From assembly GCF_003426775.1 (NCBI RefSeq), contig NZ_QJUG01000003.1, positions 1 to 64,000 on the forward strand: a DNA stretch of 64,000 bases, in the 5' to 3' direction. The translations under genes were made by a program, and so were the position numbers. The first letter of the stretch is position 1; every line of letters begins with the position of its first letter. The notes under the pieces were generated by a model that ran no database searches, was not told where the DNA came from, and worked only from the letters and a program-made list of their open reading frames with translations. The stretch comes from Allorhizocola rhizosphaerae (GTDB lineage Bacteria; Actinomycetota; Actinomycetes; Mycobacteriales; Micromonosporaceae). This document shows, one piece after another, positions 53,320 to 62,407 of this stretch.

Positions 53320-53955
53320 CTAGTTGGTCGCGACGAAGGTGTAGTTCACCGGGCCGGACGACACGGTCGCGCCGTCGGAGGCGCGGACGCCGGTGACCTC
53401 GAACGTGACGGTGTAGGTGCCCGCCGCTTCGACGGCCCAGTTGACGTGACCGTGCGCGTTGACGTTGAGCGTGCGCGAGTCGGGCATCCCGTCCTCGCTG
53501 TCGAACCACTTCGTGACCGCGCCGAACGTGCCGACCGTGTAGACGCTGAATCCGTTGGGTCCGGACATTCCGGTGAGCTTGAGCTGCAGGTTGTTGTTTT
53601 GCAGCACGCCGCTCGGGACGCCGAGGGTGTTCCAGCCCAGCCACAGGAGCCCGGACTTCTGGGTCTGCGGCAGGATCCACACGGTGTCCCCGGGGTTGCC
53701 GAGGAACGCGTAGCTGCTCCCGCTGGGCACTGTGGTCTTCGCGGCCGCAGGCGCCGACAGGGTCACGGTGGCCGGGTCACGCTCGACGCCCGGCGAGACG
53801 GTGTCGTCGAAAACCTTGACGGAGAAGGAGTTGTTCACCCAGTTCACATCGACGGCATCGGCGTGGCCCTGGGAGAGGGTGACGGCGTGCGCCGGCGCGG
53901 CGGCGAATGCGACGAGCGCGGTCGCCATCACGCCGCTGAGCATGAGGCGCTTCAT
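53320..53955 (-). CDS. Secreted choice-of-anchor-M domain protein
   Basis: 211 residues. Signal peptide 1-24 (AHA-VTL). One anchor-M/surface-repeat unit: VTLSQGHADAVDVNW, SSYAFLGNPGDTVWILPQTQKSGLLWLGWNT, GMPDSRTLNVNAHGHVNWAVEAAGTYTVTFEV. The H-x-H and GHAD motifs suggest metal binding. No sortase signal or membrane anchor, so it is released or bound by partners. Its ATG overlaps the stop of the paralogue upstream, a tandem duplication. Confidence 0.83.
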   Translation of the reverse strand: MKRLMLSGVMATALVAFAAAPAHAVTLSQGHADAVDVNWVNNSFSVKVFDDTVSPGVERDPATVTLSAPAAAKTTVPSGSSYAFLGNPGDTVWILPQTQKSGLLWLGWNTLGVPSGVLQNNNLQLKLTGMSGPNGFSVYTVGTFGAVTKWFDSEDGMPDSRTLNVNAHGHVNWAVEAAGTYTVTFEVTGVRASDGATVSSGPVNYTFVATN

Positions 53956-54611
53956 GAGCTGGCTCCTAACACGTTGAAGCGGTAGACGACCGGGCCCGAG
54001 CTGACGACCTTGTTGGTGTTGGCGTCGCGAGCCGTGACCACGAACACGAGGTAGTACGAGCCGGACTTGGTGAAGGCCCAGTTGGCGTGCATGTGCGTGC
54101 CCGCGGCCACCGTGAAGCTGTCGGGCAGCCCGTTGCGGCTGTTGAGCAGCACGGTCGGCGCGCCGACCTCATCGGTGGTGAACAGGCTGAAGTGCCCGGG
54201 TCCGTAGACGCCGGCCAGCTTGATCCGCACGCTGTCGCCGACCAGCGCGCCCGGCTCGATCTCCTCGGTCCCGATCCCGGCGAACAGCAGGTTGGGGTCT
54301 TCGACCTGAGGCAGGATCCACACCGGCGCGCCCGGCGCGCCGAGGAAGGCGTAGGCCGGGTCATCCGGCACGGCCAGCTGGGCCGAAGACTTGACCTCGA
54401 TGATGACGTCGCACGGCTCGCGTTCGACACCCGGCTCGACGGTCTCGTCATGCACGTGAACGTGCAGCTGCCCGTCCTCGTAGGCGACGCCGATGACGTC
54501 GGCGTGCCCCTGGTTGAGCACGACCGGGGCCGCCTGGGCCGGTGCGGCGCCGACCGCGATCGTTGCGGCCGTGCCAAGAGCGACCAGCAGGGACCTGGTG
54601 CGCATGCGCAT
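53952..54611 (-). CDS. Secreted choice-of-anchor-M domain protein
   Basis: 219 residues from ATG 54611 (AAAGGAA about 7 bases upstream). Signal peptide 1-27. The same domain as the next gene: VVLNQGHADVIGVAYEDGQLHVHVHDETV (extra His-x-His pairs), AYAFLGAPGAPVWILPQ, GLPDSFTVAAGTHMHANWAFTKSGSYYLVFVV. The His content supports a zinc-scavenging role outside the cell; inference. A Zur-like box lies just upstream. Confidence 0.83.
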   Translation of the reverse strand: MRMRTRSLLVALGTAATIAVGAAPAQAAPVVLNQGHADVIGVAYEDGQLHVHVHDETVEPGVEREPCDVIIEVKSSAQLAVPDDPAYAFLGAPGAPVWILPQVEDPNLLFAGIGTEEIEPGALVGDSVRIKLAGVYGPGHFSLFTTDEVGAPTVLLNSRNGLPDSFTVAAGTHMHANWAFTKSGSYYLVFVVTARDANTNKVVSSGPVVYRFNVLGASS

Positions 54612-54638
54612 AGATATTCCTTTCAAGAGGGTGGAGCA

Positions 54639-54669
54639 TCTAACGAAAACCATAACCGTTTTCATTAGA
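54639..54669. promoter_or_regulatory. Zur-like operator before the anchor-M genes
   Basis: 12-bp arms TCTAACGAAAAC / GTTTTCATTAGA (one mismatch) with a 7-base spacer, 27 bp before the start. It overlaps the 3' end of the permease gene. GAAAAC...GTTTTC matches the AT-rich style of Zur/Fur boxes and stands out in this GC-rich DNA. Confidence 0.6.
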
Positions 54670-55516
54670 CGTGTCGAGCGCGCATCGCGAGACGGCGCAC
54701 CAACCCGTGTTTCGGCGCGAAAACCCAGCACAGCAGGAAAATCACGGTCACCACGAGCACGATGAGCCCGCCCGCGGCAAGGTTGTACGCATAGGACAGG
54801 TACAGCCCCGACACGGCCGAAAATGCGGCGATGGCCGGAGCGAGCAGCATCATGAGCCCGAGCCGGTCGGTCAGCAGCCGCGCCGCCGCCGCCGGGGTGA
54901 TGAGCAGCGCCAGCACCAGAATGTTGCCGACCGCTTGCAGCGACACGACAATGGCGAGAGTCACCATCGTGTACAAAGCGATGTCCAAAGCGAACAGATG
55001 GTGCCCGGCGGCCCGTGCGGTCTCCCGATCCAGCGCGACCGCGACCAGCCGCCTATGCAAAAACGCTGTCGCGGCAAGCAAAGCCGTGCCCGCGACCAGC
55101 ACCGTGCGCACATCCTGATCCGAGATGCCGAGAATCTGTCCGAAAAGGAACGACTCCAGCGAGCCGCCGTAGCCCGGCGTGGCACTGAGCACCACGATCC
55201 CGAGCGCGAACGCGGCGGCGAAAAACACGCCGATCACCGCATCCTCCTTCAGCCGCCGATTCTGCGACAGCACGGCGATGAGCACCGCCGTGGCAACCCC
55301 GGCCACCGCGCCACCGAGCGCCAGATTGAGGTGCAACGCGAACGCAATCGCCACACCGGGAAAGACCGCATGTGCGACCGCGTCACCGATGAAGGCCATG
55401 CCGCGCAGCACCACATGCGTGCCGACAATGCCGCAGACGACACCGGAAGCCAGGCACATCAGCAGCGCGCGCTGCATGAAGGCGTGCTGCCACGGTTCCA
55501 TCAAAAAATCGATCAT
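54665..55516 (-). CDS. Zinc/manganese-type ABC permease (anchored-repeat ABC system)
   Basis: 283 residues from ATG 55516, which overlaps the ATPase stop. About eight helices of the ZnuB/ABC-3 family: FMQRALLMCLASGVVCGIVGTHVVLRGMAFIGDAVAHAVFPG, and ALLITPAAAARLLTDRL. It belongs to the transporter class annotated as 'anchored repeat-type ABC transporter, permease'. It works with the ATPase (55513) and binding lipoprotein (56199). Confidence 0.88.
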   Translation of the reverse strand: MIDFLMEPWQHAFMQRALLMCLASGVVCGIVGTHVVLRGMAFIGDAVAHAVFPGVAIAFALHLNLALGGAVAGVATAVLIAVLSQNRRLKEDAVIGVFFAAAFALGIVVLSATPGYGGSLESFLFGQILGISDQDVRTVLVAGTALLAATAFLHRRLVAVALDRETARAAGHHLFALDIALYTMVTLAIVVSLQAVGNILVLALLITPAAAARLLTDRLGLMMLLAPAIAAFSAVSGLYLSYAYNLAAGGLIVLVVTVIFLLCWVFAPKHGLVRRLAMRARHV

Positions 55517-56202
55517 ATGGGTACCCCGAAAGCCTTCAGCCACACCTGCGGATCGGTGAGCTCGTCCGGTGGCCCGTCCGCGATGACGGTCCGGTTGAGC
55601 AGGCACAGCCTGGTGCACACCTGCCGTGCCGCGGGCAGGTCGTGCGTGGTCATGAGCACCGCCACGTCCTCCCGCCGAAGTTTGGTCAGCAGGTCCGTCA
55701 GCGCCTGCTGGGTGGGCGTGTCCAGGCCGGTGAACGGCTCGTCGAGCAGCAGGACCCGTGGCCGCAGCGCCAGCGCGCGGGCGACCAGCACCCGCTGGCG
55801 CTGCCCGCCCGACAGCTCACCGATCGGGCGCCCGCGCAGCGCGAGCATGTCCACCTGCGACAGTGCCTCCTCGGCGACCGCCCTGTGCGAAGCGGTGAAC
55901 CGGCGGTGCGCCAACGCCGAGCGCACCGCCTTCTCCACGCTGATCGGATAGTCCCACGCGAACTCGTGCCGCTGCGGCACATAGCCCACGGTGCCCATCG
56001 CCTGGCGCGGGCCCCGCCCGCCCACCGTGATCCGCCCCGCCGAGACGGGCAACAGCCCGAGCACCGCGCGCAGCAGTGTCGTCTTGCCCGCGCCGTTGGG
56101 CCCGATCAGGCCGACGAGCTCACCGGGAGCGACCACCAGCCGGACGTCCTCCAGCACCGTGCGCCCGGCCAGCTCGACCCGCACCCCTTGCGCGTCAATC
56201 AT
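55513..56202 (-). CDS. Zinc/manganese-type ABC ATPase
   Basis: 229 residues from ATG 56202, overlapping the binding-protein stop. Walker A GPNGAGKTT, Q-loop GYVPQRHEFAWDYP, signature LSGGQRQR, Walker B VLLLDEPFTGLD, switch His MTTHD. The QRHEFAWDYPISV segment is typical of ZnuC/MntB-type ATPases. Confidence 0.9.
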   Translation of the reverse strand: MIDAQGVRVELAGRTVLEDVRLVVAPGELVGLIGPNGAGKTTLLRAVLGLLPVSAGRITVGGRGPRQAMGTVGYVPQRHEFAWDYPISVEKAVRSALAHRRFTASHRAVAEEALSQVDMLALRGRPIGELSGGQRQRVLVARALALRPRVLLLDEPFTGLDTPTQQALTDLLTKLRREDVAVLMTTHDLPAARQVCTRLCLLNRTVIADGPPDELTDPQVWLKAFGVPI

Positions 56203-58451
56203 CGCCGCCTCCGCCAAAGCAGGAGCAGCACACCGAGCACAACGACAACTGCCGCAGCGCCCACCGCAACCCACGGAAACTCGGCGGGCCGGCTGTCTTG
56301 TGCGACGACGGCCGCCGTCGATGACGGTGCGACGGTGGGAGACTGGGTCGGAGTCGGGATTGGACCATCACCGGCGAGGATGGTCAGCGTCTGCCGGTCC
56401 GTGACCGTCGTACCGCTGTTGAGTGTGGCGCTCATCTCGATGTCGAGCTGATACGCGCCCTGCGTGGTGAACACCCAGTTGCCGTGCGCGTGGGTGTTGG
56501 TCTCGATCGTGCTGCGCTGCGGCATCGGTTTGGCGCTGTCGAACACCTGCAACGGCTCGCCGAACGCGCCATTGAGGAACAGCAGCATCTTCCCCGGCCC
56601 GCGCACCCCGTGCAGCGTCCAGCTCATCTCACGCTTCACCTCGGCCGCGACCTGTGGATCCTGCGTGTTCCACCCGGGCCACAGCACTCCCGGCTGCTGC
56701 ACCTGAGGGAACAACCACACCTTGCTTCCCGGAGCACCGAGGAAGGCGAACCTGTCGTCGGAAGGCACCTCGATGACGGCTTTGTCACCGGCCTTCAACA
56801 CGACATCACGCAGCTCCCGCCACGCCGACGGCTGCGTGGTGTCGTCGCGCAACTGGATGCGCCACTTGCCGTCCACGAAGCGTGGTCCGATGTCGACATG
56901 GCCGTCCGCGATGACGATCGGCGATGCTTGCGACAGCTGCGACAACTTCGGGCCGCCCGCTTCACCCAGGCACGAGCGCAGCTCGGAAGCATTGTGGCGC
57001 ATCATCTTCAGGTAGGTGTCGGCCTGACTGTCGAACGAGTCACCGTACAACTTGCACACTCGCACGCCCCGGTCGGCGGCGACCTGTTGCAGCACACCGC
57101 CGCGATGCGCCAAGTGTGGCTCCAGGAACACCGCGGGCACCTTGAGATTGCCGATCGTCTCGGTGAGCTTGCGCACCTGCTCGACGCTTGGCTCCTGCGC
57201 AGGGTTGGGCACCACGAAGCCCGCCACCGTCATGTCATAGGCCGCGGCCAGATAACCGAAGGCGTCGTGAGTCGTGATGAGCTGCCGCCGCCCGGACGGT
57301 ATCGCGGAAATCCGCTCCCGCACAAAGGCATCCAGGGCGTCCAGCTCGGCGAGGTATGCCCGGCTTCGGGCGGCATATCCCTGCGCCCCGGCAGGGTCGG
57401 CTTTGGACAGTGTATCCCGGATGAGTTGCACATAGGCCTTCACATTGCGCACGTCCTGCCACAGGTGCGGGTCGATTTCGCCGTGCACGTGCTTGCCGAG
57501 AACCGCCTGTGGCAACTGATGGATTTGCTTTCCGGCGGTGCCGAGAAAGCCGAACCGGGCATCGGCGGGCACGCTGACCAGCGCCTTGTTCGGCACATCG
57601 ATGACCACCTGATCCGCGGCGATCACGTCCTGCTTGCGCCCGCTGATCGCGTCGCTGTACGCGTAGACCTGGCCCTTGTCGATGTCCACGGTCAGGTCGG
57701 TGTGCCCCTTGCCGAGGATGGTGGGCTTGCCCGCGGTCTGCGGGTCGACGCCCACCGCGAAGGTGAAGGTCCCCTCTCCCGCGGGTTTGCCTTGCACCTG
57801 CGCGGTGAGCGTCAGCTGGTAGATGCCGGGCGTGGTGAACGCCCAGTTGAGGTGGGTGTGCGCGGCCGGTGGGAGCACCGCCACGTCCTTTTCGTCCAAG
57901 CCATCAGCGGAGTTGAAGTACACCGTGGGCTCGCCGAGCGCACCCGTCAGATAGACGACGAGCGCGCCCGGTCCCTCCAGTTTGGACGCTCGCAGGTGGA
58001 CATCGTCGGCCCGTGACAGACCGCCCGTCCCGCGCACGGCCAGGCCCAGCCAGATCACGTCCAGCCCGAGGTCTTCGACGAGCGGGATCACGTGCGCGCC
58101 GTACATCTCCGCCGACTCGGCCAGCGACACGTTGGGTATCCCCTTGGGCGCGTTGGCGTCGATCGCCTTGATCAGCGCGTGCGGCTCCAGCAGGAGGTGG
58201 TTGGTGAACACCACATCGGCCTTGGTCACCTTCACCGCGTCGGCGGGCGTGGGCTCGTACGAGTGCGGGTCCGCGCCCGGTGGCACGAGCGAGTCGACGA
58301 CCACACGGTCGCCGCCGACGTTGCGCGCAAGATCGGCGATGATCTCAGTGCTGGCGACGACCCGAATGTCACTGTCGCTGTTGGACAGTGCGGTGCACCC
58401 GGTGGAGGCGACGGCCAGGCACATCGCCAGCGTGACGGCACGCCATCTCAT
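56199..58451 (-). CDS. Anchored-repeat zinc-binding protein: ZnuA-like fold interrupted by an anchor-M module, with a second module and membrane anchor
   Basis: 750 residues from ATG 58451. Lipobox STGC (Cys19). Residues ~25-110 are the N-terminal part of a ZnuA/MntC-like protein (PPGADPHSYEPTPADAVKV with the first metal His). An anchor-M module is inserted at ~115-315. The ZnuA fold resumes with GEIDPHLWQDVRN, RQLITTHDAFGYLAAAY, FLEPHLAHRGGVLQQVA and KLYGDSFDS, supplying the other ligands. A second anchor-M module (~530-690), a Pro/Ser/Thr stretch, and a C-terminal helix ending WRRRR follow. Other genes of the operon overlap at both ends. Confidence 0.87.
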   Translation of the reverse strand: MRWRAVTLAMCLAVASTGCTALSNSDSDIRVVASTEIIADLARNVGGDRVVVDSLVPPGADPHSYEPTPADAVKVTKADVVFTNHLLLEPHALIKAIDANAPKGIPNVSLAESAEMYGAHVIPLVEDLGLDVIWLGLAVRGTGGLSRADDVHLRASKLEGPGALVVYLTGALGEPTVYFNSADGLDEKDVAVLPPAAHTHLNWAFTTPGIYQLTLTAQVQGKPAGEGTFTFAVGVDPQTAGKPTILGKGHTDLTVDIDKGQVYAYSDAISGRKQDVIAADQVVIDVPNKALVSVPADARFGFLGTAGKQIHQLPQAVLGKHVHGEIDPHLWQDVRNVKAYVQLIRDTLSKADPAGAQGYAARSRAYLAELDALDAFVRERISAIPSGRRQLITTHDAFGYLAAAYDMTVAGFVVPNPAQEPSVEQVRKLTETIGNLKVPAVFLEPHLAHRGGVLQQVAADRGVRVCKLYGDSFDSQADTYLKMMRHNASELRSCLGEAGGPKLSQLSQASPIVIADGHVDIGPRFVDGKWRIQLRDDTTQPSAWRELRDVVLKAGDKAVIEVPSDDRFAFLGAPGSKVWLFPQVQQPGVLWPGWNTQDPQVAAEVKREMSWTLHGVRGPGKMLLFLNGAFGEPLQVFDSAKPMPQRSTIETNTHAHGNWVFTTQGAYQLDIEMSATLNSGTTVTDRQTLTILAGDGPIPTPTQSPTVAPSSTAAVVAQDSRPAEFPWVAVGAAAVVVVLGVLLLLWRRRR

Positions 58452-60181
58452 GCCGCGGCCCTCCTGCGCCGCATGACGAAGGTGAGGACGACACCCGCGG
58501 CGAGCAATCCCGTGCCGGTCACAAGGATCGGCGTGAGCGAGTCGCCCGTGCGCGGCAGGCCACCGCAACCGGTCGTGCGCTTGGCGTGCGGGCGCGGATC
58601 GACGTCGCCGACCACGATCGTCACCGTGGCGGTGTCGCTTGTGGACTGCGACTGCTGCCGGAACGTCAGCTTGTACACGCCCTGCTTCGTGAAGGCCCAG
58701 TTGCCGTGCGCGTGCGTGCCAGCCGCGACGGTGAACGTGTCGGGTAGGCCGTCACCGCTGTTGAAGTGAATCCGGGGCTGGCCGAGCGAGGTGTATTCGT
58801 AGACCGCGACCCGGCCCGGTCCGCTCACCTTCGTCAGCGACCACTGCACCGGACTGCTGACCGACTCGGTGTTCCAACCCAGCCAGATGATGCCGCTGCG
58901 CTGCGTCTGCGGAATCTGCCAGATCGTCGAGCCGGCCGGCCCAAGGAACTCGAACCCGGCCGGGAGGGTGATCGCCGCCGCGGGCTTGAGATGCAGCACG
59001 ACATCGGCCGGGTCGCGCACCGCGTCGGTCTTGACCCCGATATCGATCCGTCCATTCACGATCCGGCTGGCGATGTCGGCGTGTCCGTTGTCGACGATCG
59101 GCAGGTTGACGGTGGTAGGAATGCATGCGGGCGAAGTGCTGGTTGGCGGGGTCGTTGTCGCCGAAGGGCTCGGCGTCTGGCTCGTCGAAGGGCTCGGCGA
59201 GGCGCTTGGCGAACGACTGGGCGAAGCGCTGGGCGACACGCTCGTCGGCGGCCCCTCCACGACGACGGTCACGGGCGCGGAAACCGATGGCGCGAAGTCA
59301 TTGTCGTACTTGGGAATGAAATGAGCCGTTATCTCGTGGGTGCCGGACGGGAGGCTCGTGGTGGTAAGAGTCGCCGTGCCACCGTCCACATTGGTGTGTC
59401 CCAGCGACCCACCCGCATGGCGGAAGTCGACCCAGCCCACCGCGCCTTGCGGCTGCACCGTCGCGGTCAGCGTGACCTGCCGGTCGGAGACGGACGCCGT
59501 CAGCTGAGTCTGCGTCGAGGTGGGCGTCACCGTGTCGCCGACCACCCAGGTGTAGCGCACCGGATCGGAGCTGACCTGGCCGCCACCGGCCAGCGTCGCC
59601 TTCGCCTGGAAGGTGAGCTCGTAGCGGCCGAGCGCGGTGAAACTCCAGTTGACGTGGGCATGCGTGTGCACCGGCACGGCCTGCGTCCGGTAGCTCGTGT
59701 CGCTGGAGCTGAACAGGCGAATGGGCTCACCGAGCGGGCCGACCTGGAACATCTCCAACCGGCCCGGCCCACTGACGCCCTTGAGCTCCAACTGCACCTG
59801 GTCATCGGCGAACACACCCGAGTCGAGGCTCTGCGTGTCCCACCCGGCATACAGCAGACCGTCGACGGGATCCTGCGGCGCGACCCACACCGTGTCGCCC
59901 GGCGCGCCGAGGAACCCGAACTGCGGCTCGTCGGGGATCTGGAGCGCGGCGGCCTCCTTGAGCTGGAAGATCACCTCTTCGGCGGGCTTGTAGGTGTAGG
60001 GCGTGCTGCCGATGCGGGTCTGCAGCCGCAAGCGGCCGTCCGTGTATTGCATGTCTATGACGTCGGTGTGCACGTCGTGCAGCACGAGTCGCGACCCGCC
60101 GGCCGGTGGCTGCGCGGCACCCGGTGCCGCCAAGCCAAGCCCCGCCAGCAGCATCGCGGCAACAACAAATCGTGACCTCAT
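58448..60181 (-). CDS. LPxTG-anchored surface protein with two anchor-M modules
   Basis: 577 residues from ATG 60181. Signal peptide 1-23. Anchor-M module 1 (~30-235: HDVHTDVIDMQYTDGRLRLQTRIG ... THAHVNWSFTALGRYELTF), an Ig-like domain (~240-330), a Ser/Pro/Thr stalk (~335-375), module 2 (~380-540: VDNGHADIASRIVNGRIDIGV ... GTHAHGNWAFTKQGVYKLTF), then the sortase signal LPRTGDS, a hydrophobic helix and RRRR. First gene of the zinc-type operon, probably the surface zinc-capturing component. A Zur-like box is 31 bp upstream. Confidence 0.87.
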   Translation of the reverse strand: MRSRFVVAAMLLAGLGLAAPGAAQPPAGGSRLVLHDVHTDVIDMQYTDGRLRLQTRIGSTPYTYKPAEEVIFQLKEAAALQIPDEPQFGFLGAPGDTVWVAPQDPVDGLLYAGWDTQSLDSGVFADDQVQLELKGVSGPGRLEMFQVGPLGEPIRLFSSSDTSYRTQAVPVHTHAHVNWSFTALGRYELTFQAKATLAGGGQVSSDPVRYTWVVGDTVTPTSTQTQLTASVSDRQVTLTATVQPQGAVGWVDFRHAGGSLGHTNVDGGTATLTTTSLPSGTHEITAHFIPKYDNDFAPSVSAPVTVVVEGPPTSVSPSASPSRSPSASPSPSTSQTPSPSATTTPPTSTSPACIPTTVNLPIVDNGHADIASRIVNGRIDIGVKTDAVRDPADVVLHLKPAAAITLPAGFEFLGPAGSTIWQIPQTQRSGIIWLGWNTESVSSPVQWSLTKVSGPGRVAVYEYTSLGQPRIHFNSGDGLPDTFTVAAGTHAHGNWAFTKQGVYKLTFRQQSQSTSDTATVTIVVGDVDPRPHAKRTTGCGGLPRTGDSLTPILVTGTGLLAAGVVLTFVMRRRRAAA

Positions 60182-60211
60182 CAGCCTTCCGTTCCTCCCC
60201 GCGTTATTAGC

Positions 60212-60224
60212 AACGATTATCGTT
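60212..60224. promoter_or_regulatory. Zur-like operator before the zinc transporter operon
   Basis: Perfect AACGAT-T-ATCGTT palindrome within the AT-rich stretch 60203-60232, the core pattern (ATNAT flanked by inverted arms) of actinobacterial Zur boxes. Confidence 0.65.
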
Positions 60225-60272
60225 ACCATACGTCACTCATAAACGGAAGGGGTAAGCGCCCTGGATGAGATG

Positions 60273-60288
60273 AACCTCGCGTGAGGTT
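60273..60288 (+). promoter_or_regulatory. Small hairpin before the glycosyltransferase gene
   Basis: AACCTC-GCGT-GAGGTT followed by TTTGC; could be an attenuator or a start-up terminator between the divergent units. Confidence 0.3.
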
Positions 60289-60340
60289 TTGCTCAGGCCG
60301 ACCTCATCGCCGGCTCACCGCCGGCCCGCACTGTCGTGGG

Positions 60341-61522
60341 ATGGAAGCTGCTCTGGCGGTGGTCTTCGCCGTGCTCACCGTGCTGCATATGGCGTACTAT
60401 CCGCTCTCGGTCCTGTTCGAGGCGCGGGCGCGGTCCCGCCCGGCGACGCGCTACCTGGACAGCCCGTCGCCGCTGGTTTCGGTCATCATCCCGGCCTACA
60501 ACGAACGGCTCGTCATCGCGGCCTGCCTGGATTCGGTGCTCGCCGATCGGTACCAAAACAAAGAAATCATTGTTATCGACGACGGTTCGACCGACGGCAC
60601 CCTGGCGGTGCTCGACCGCTATCGGCATCGTCCGGGCGTGACGGTGCTCGCGCAGGCCAACGGCGGCAAGGCAAGCGCGCTCAACGCGGGCATCGCCCTG
60701 GCCAACGGCGAGATCATGGTGTTCGCGGACGCGGATGGCGTGTTCGCCGCCGACACCATCGACCGGCTGCTCGACGGGTTTGACCGGCCGGACGTCGGCG
60801 CGGTCTGCGGCAACGACACACCGTCCAACCTCGATAGTGCGTTGCCGCGCCTGCTCGCCCTGCTCACGCACGTCACGTCGCTCGTGCGCCGGGCGCTGTC
60901 GGTGGTGAACTGCCTGTCCATCGTGTCCGGCAACTGCGGCGCGTTGCGCAGCCGGGTCGTGCGGGAGGTGGGCGGCTTCACCGAGGGCATGGTCGGCGAG
61001 GACCTCGAAATCACGTGGCGGGTGCATCGCGCCGGCTACCGGGTGACGTTCCAGCCGCGGGCCATGGTGCGCGCGGAGGTCCCGTCGACCGTTGGGGCGC
61101 TTTGGAAACAGCGCGTCCGCTGGACCCGCGGCCTGATCCAGACCGCGCGGATGCACCGCGACATGCTGTGCCGCCCGCGATATGGCGCGGTCAGCTACTA
61201 CATCACGCTCAACCTCATCACCACGCTGCTGCTGGCACCGCTGCAGCTCGCGTTCCTGGCCGTGCTCATCGGCACCACCTCCCTCGGCGACATCGCCGGG
61301 CTGGTGGTGTCGTTGACGATAACCCTTGCCCTGGTCGACTTCTGCTTGGCCGCCGGGCTCGATCGCGCCTGGCGAGATTTGAGATTCCTTTATCTGATAC
61401 CAGGAATGCTCCTGTACTCCACGGTGCTGAGCGCGGTCGTGCTGTGGGCGTGGCTGCACGAGCTGCGCGGCACGCCCGCGCACTGGAACAAGCTTGCCCG
61501 CCGGGCGAACGTGCCGCGCTGA
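60341..61522 (+). CDS. Membrane-bound family 2 glycosyltransferase (processive, PgaC/hyaluronan-synthase-like)
   Basis: 393 residues from ATG 60341; the frame is open from 60281 but the added residues are not membrane-like. N-terminal helix, then the GT2 core: VSVIIPAYNERLVIAACLDSVL, IIVIDDGSTDGTL (UDP-binding DD), FADADGVF (DxD), EDLEITWRVHRAGY (catalytic base), and KQRVRWTRG (QxxRW). Three C-terminal helices form the translocation channel. Probably makes a beta-linked exopolysaccharide, for example poly-N-acetylglucosamine-like. The PIG-L gene nearby would fit deacetylation. Confidence 0.85.
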   Translation: MEAALAVVFAVLTVLHMAYYPLSVLFEARARSRPATRYLDSPSPLVSVIIPAYNERLVIAACLDSVLADRYQNKEIIVIDDGSTDGTLAVLDRYRHRPGVTVLAQANGGKASALNAGIALANGEIMVFADADGVFAADTIDRLLDGFDRPDVGAVCGNDTPSNLDSALPRLLALLTHVTSLVRRALSVVNCLSIVSGNCGALRSRVVREVGGFTEGMVGEDLEITWRVHRAGYRVTFQPRAMVRAEVPSTVGALWKQRVRWTRGLIQTARMHRDMLCRPRYGAVSYYITLNLITTLLLAPLQLAFLAVLIGTTSLGDIAGLVVSLTITLALVDFCLAAGLDRAWRDLRFLYLIPGMLLYSTVLSAVVLWAWLHELRGTPAHWNKLARRANVPR

Positions 61523-62407
61523 TCACGCTGCCACGGCGGGCACCTCGTGCTCCTGCATCAGCGCATCGATGACCTCCGGTGCGGCGGCGCAATGCGCGCC
61601 ATACCTGGCATTGATCTCCAACACGGCGGGCATGCCGTCCGCCCGCCGCCGGATATCCACATCGGACGGTCCAAACAGGCCGATCGCGCGCACCGCGGCC
61701 ACCGCCAGCGCACCCACGTCGAGGTCGTCCACCCGGGACACCGCCACGCCGTTGCCCACCTCCCCGCCCGTCAGCGCGTCCTTGCGCAGCACGCCGCCCG
61801 CGACACCGCCGTCGGCCGACAGGTACAGGTTCACCGCGTATTCCGCGCCGGGAAGGAACTCCTGCAACACGAACCGGTCCTCGGTGATGCCGTCCAGGAT
61901 GGTGCGCGGGTCGCGGTGCACCGTCACGCCGCGCGCGCCCCTGCCCGACCGGGGCTTGCGCAGCACCGGCAGGCCGAGCCGCCGCTGGACCTCGGTGGCG
62001 GTGACCATCTCGCCGGCGAGCACGGTCTCGGGCACGGCCACCGACATCAGTTGCAGGCACTGGAAGGTGAGCCACTTGTCCGACGCCACGTTTACCGACA
62101 GCGGATCGCCGACCGCGATGGTGATGCCGCCGCGCTGCGCGGTCTGCTTGACCGCGGCGAGCACGGGCAGCTCCTCGGTCACCGTGGGCACGACGACGCG
62201 GACGGCGTAGGCGCGGCACAGCTCGAACACGGTGGGCACGAAGCGCGACGAGCTCGCGGGCGGCACGACCCGCGTGGGGTAGGGAGCCCAGCCCACCTCA
62301 CGCGCATCCACCCCGACGACGTGGCGGCCGCGGGCGAACAGCTCCCCGGCGACGGCCCGGCCAGCGGGCCCACCGACACCGGTGACCAGATATGTGGGCC
62401 CGCTCAT
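61523..62407 (-). CDS. ATP-grasp enzyme
   Basis: 294 residues from ATG 62407 (GTG 62410 one codon earlier). N-terminal Rossmann-like PylC/carbamoyl-phosphate-type fold (TYLVTGVGGPAGRAVAGELFARGRHVVGVD), then the ATP-grasp domain: GLPVLRKPRSGRGARGV, RFVLQEFLPGAEYAVNLYL, DVDIRRRADGMPAVLEINARYG (Mg-binding E/N). Such enzymes ligate carboxylates to amines. It is coupled to the PIG-L gene (stop/start overlap). Possibly adds an amino-acid or carboxyl group to a sugar-like acceptor; inference. Confidence 0.83.
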   Translation of the reverse strand: MSGPTYLVTGVGGPAGRAVAGELFARGRHVVGVDAREVGWAPYPTRVVPPASSSRFVPTVFELCRAYAVRVVVPTVTEELPVLAAVKQTAQRGGITIAVGDPLSVNVASDKWLTFQCLQLMSVAVPETVLAGEMVTATEVQRRLGLPVLRKPRSGRGARGVTVHRDPRTILDGITEDRFVLQEFLPGAEYAVNLYLSADGGVAGGVLRKDALTGGEVGNGVAVSRVDDLDVGALAVAAVRAIGLFGPSDVDIRRRADGMPAVLEINARYGAHCAAAPEVIDALMQEHEVPAVAA

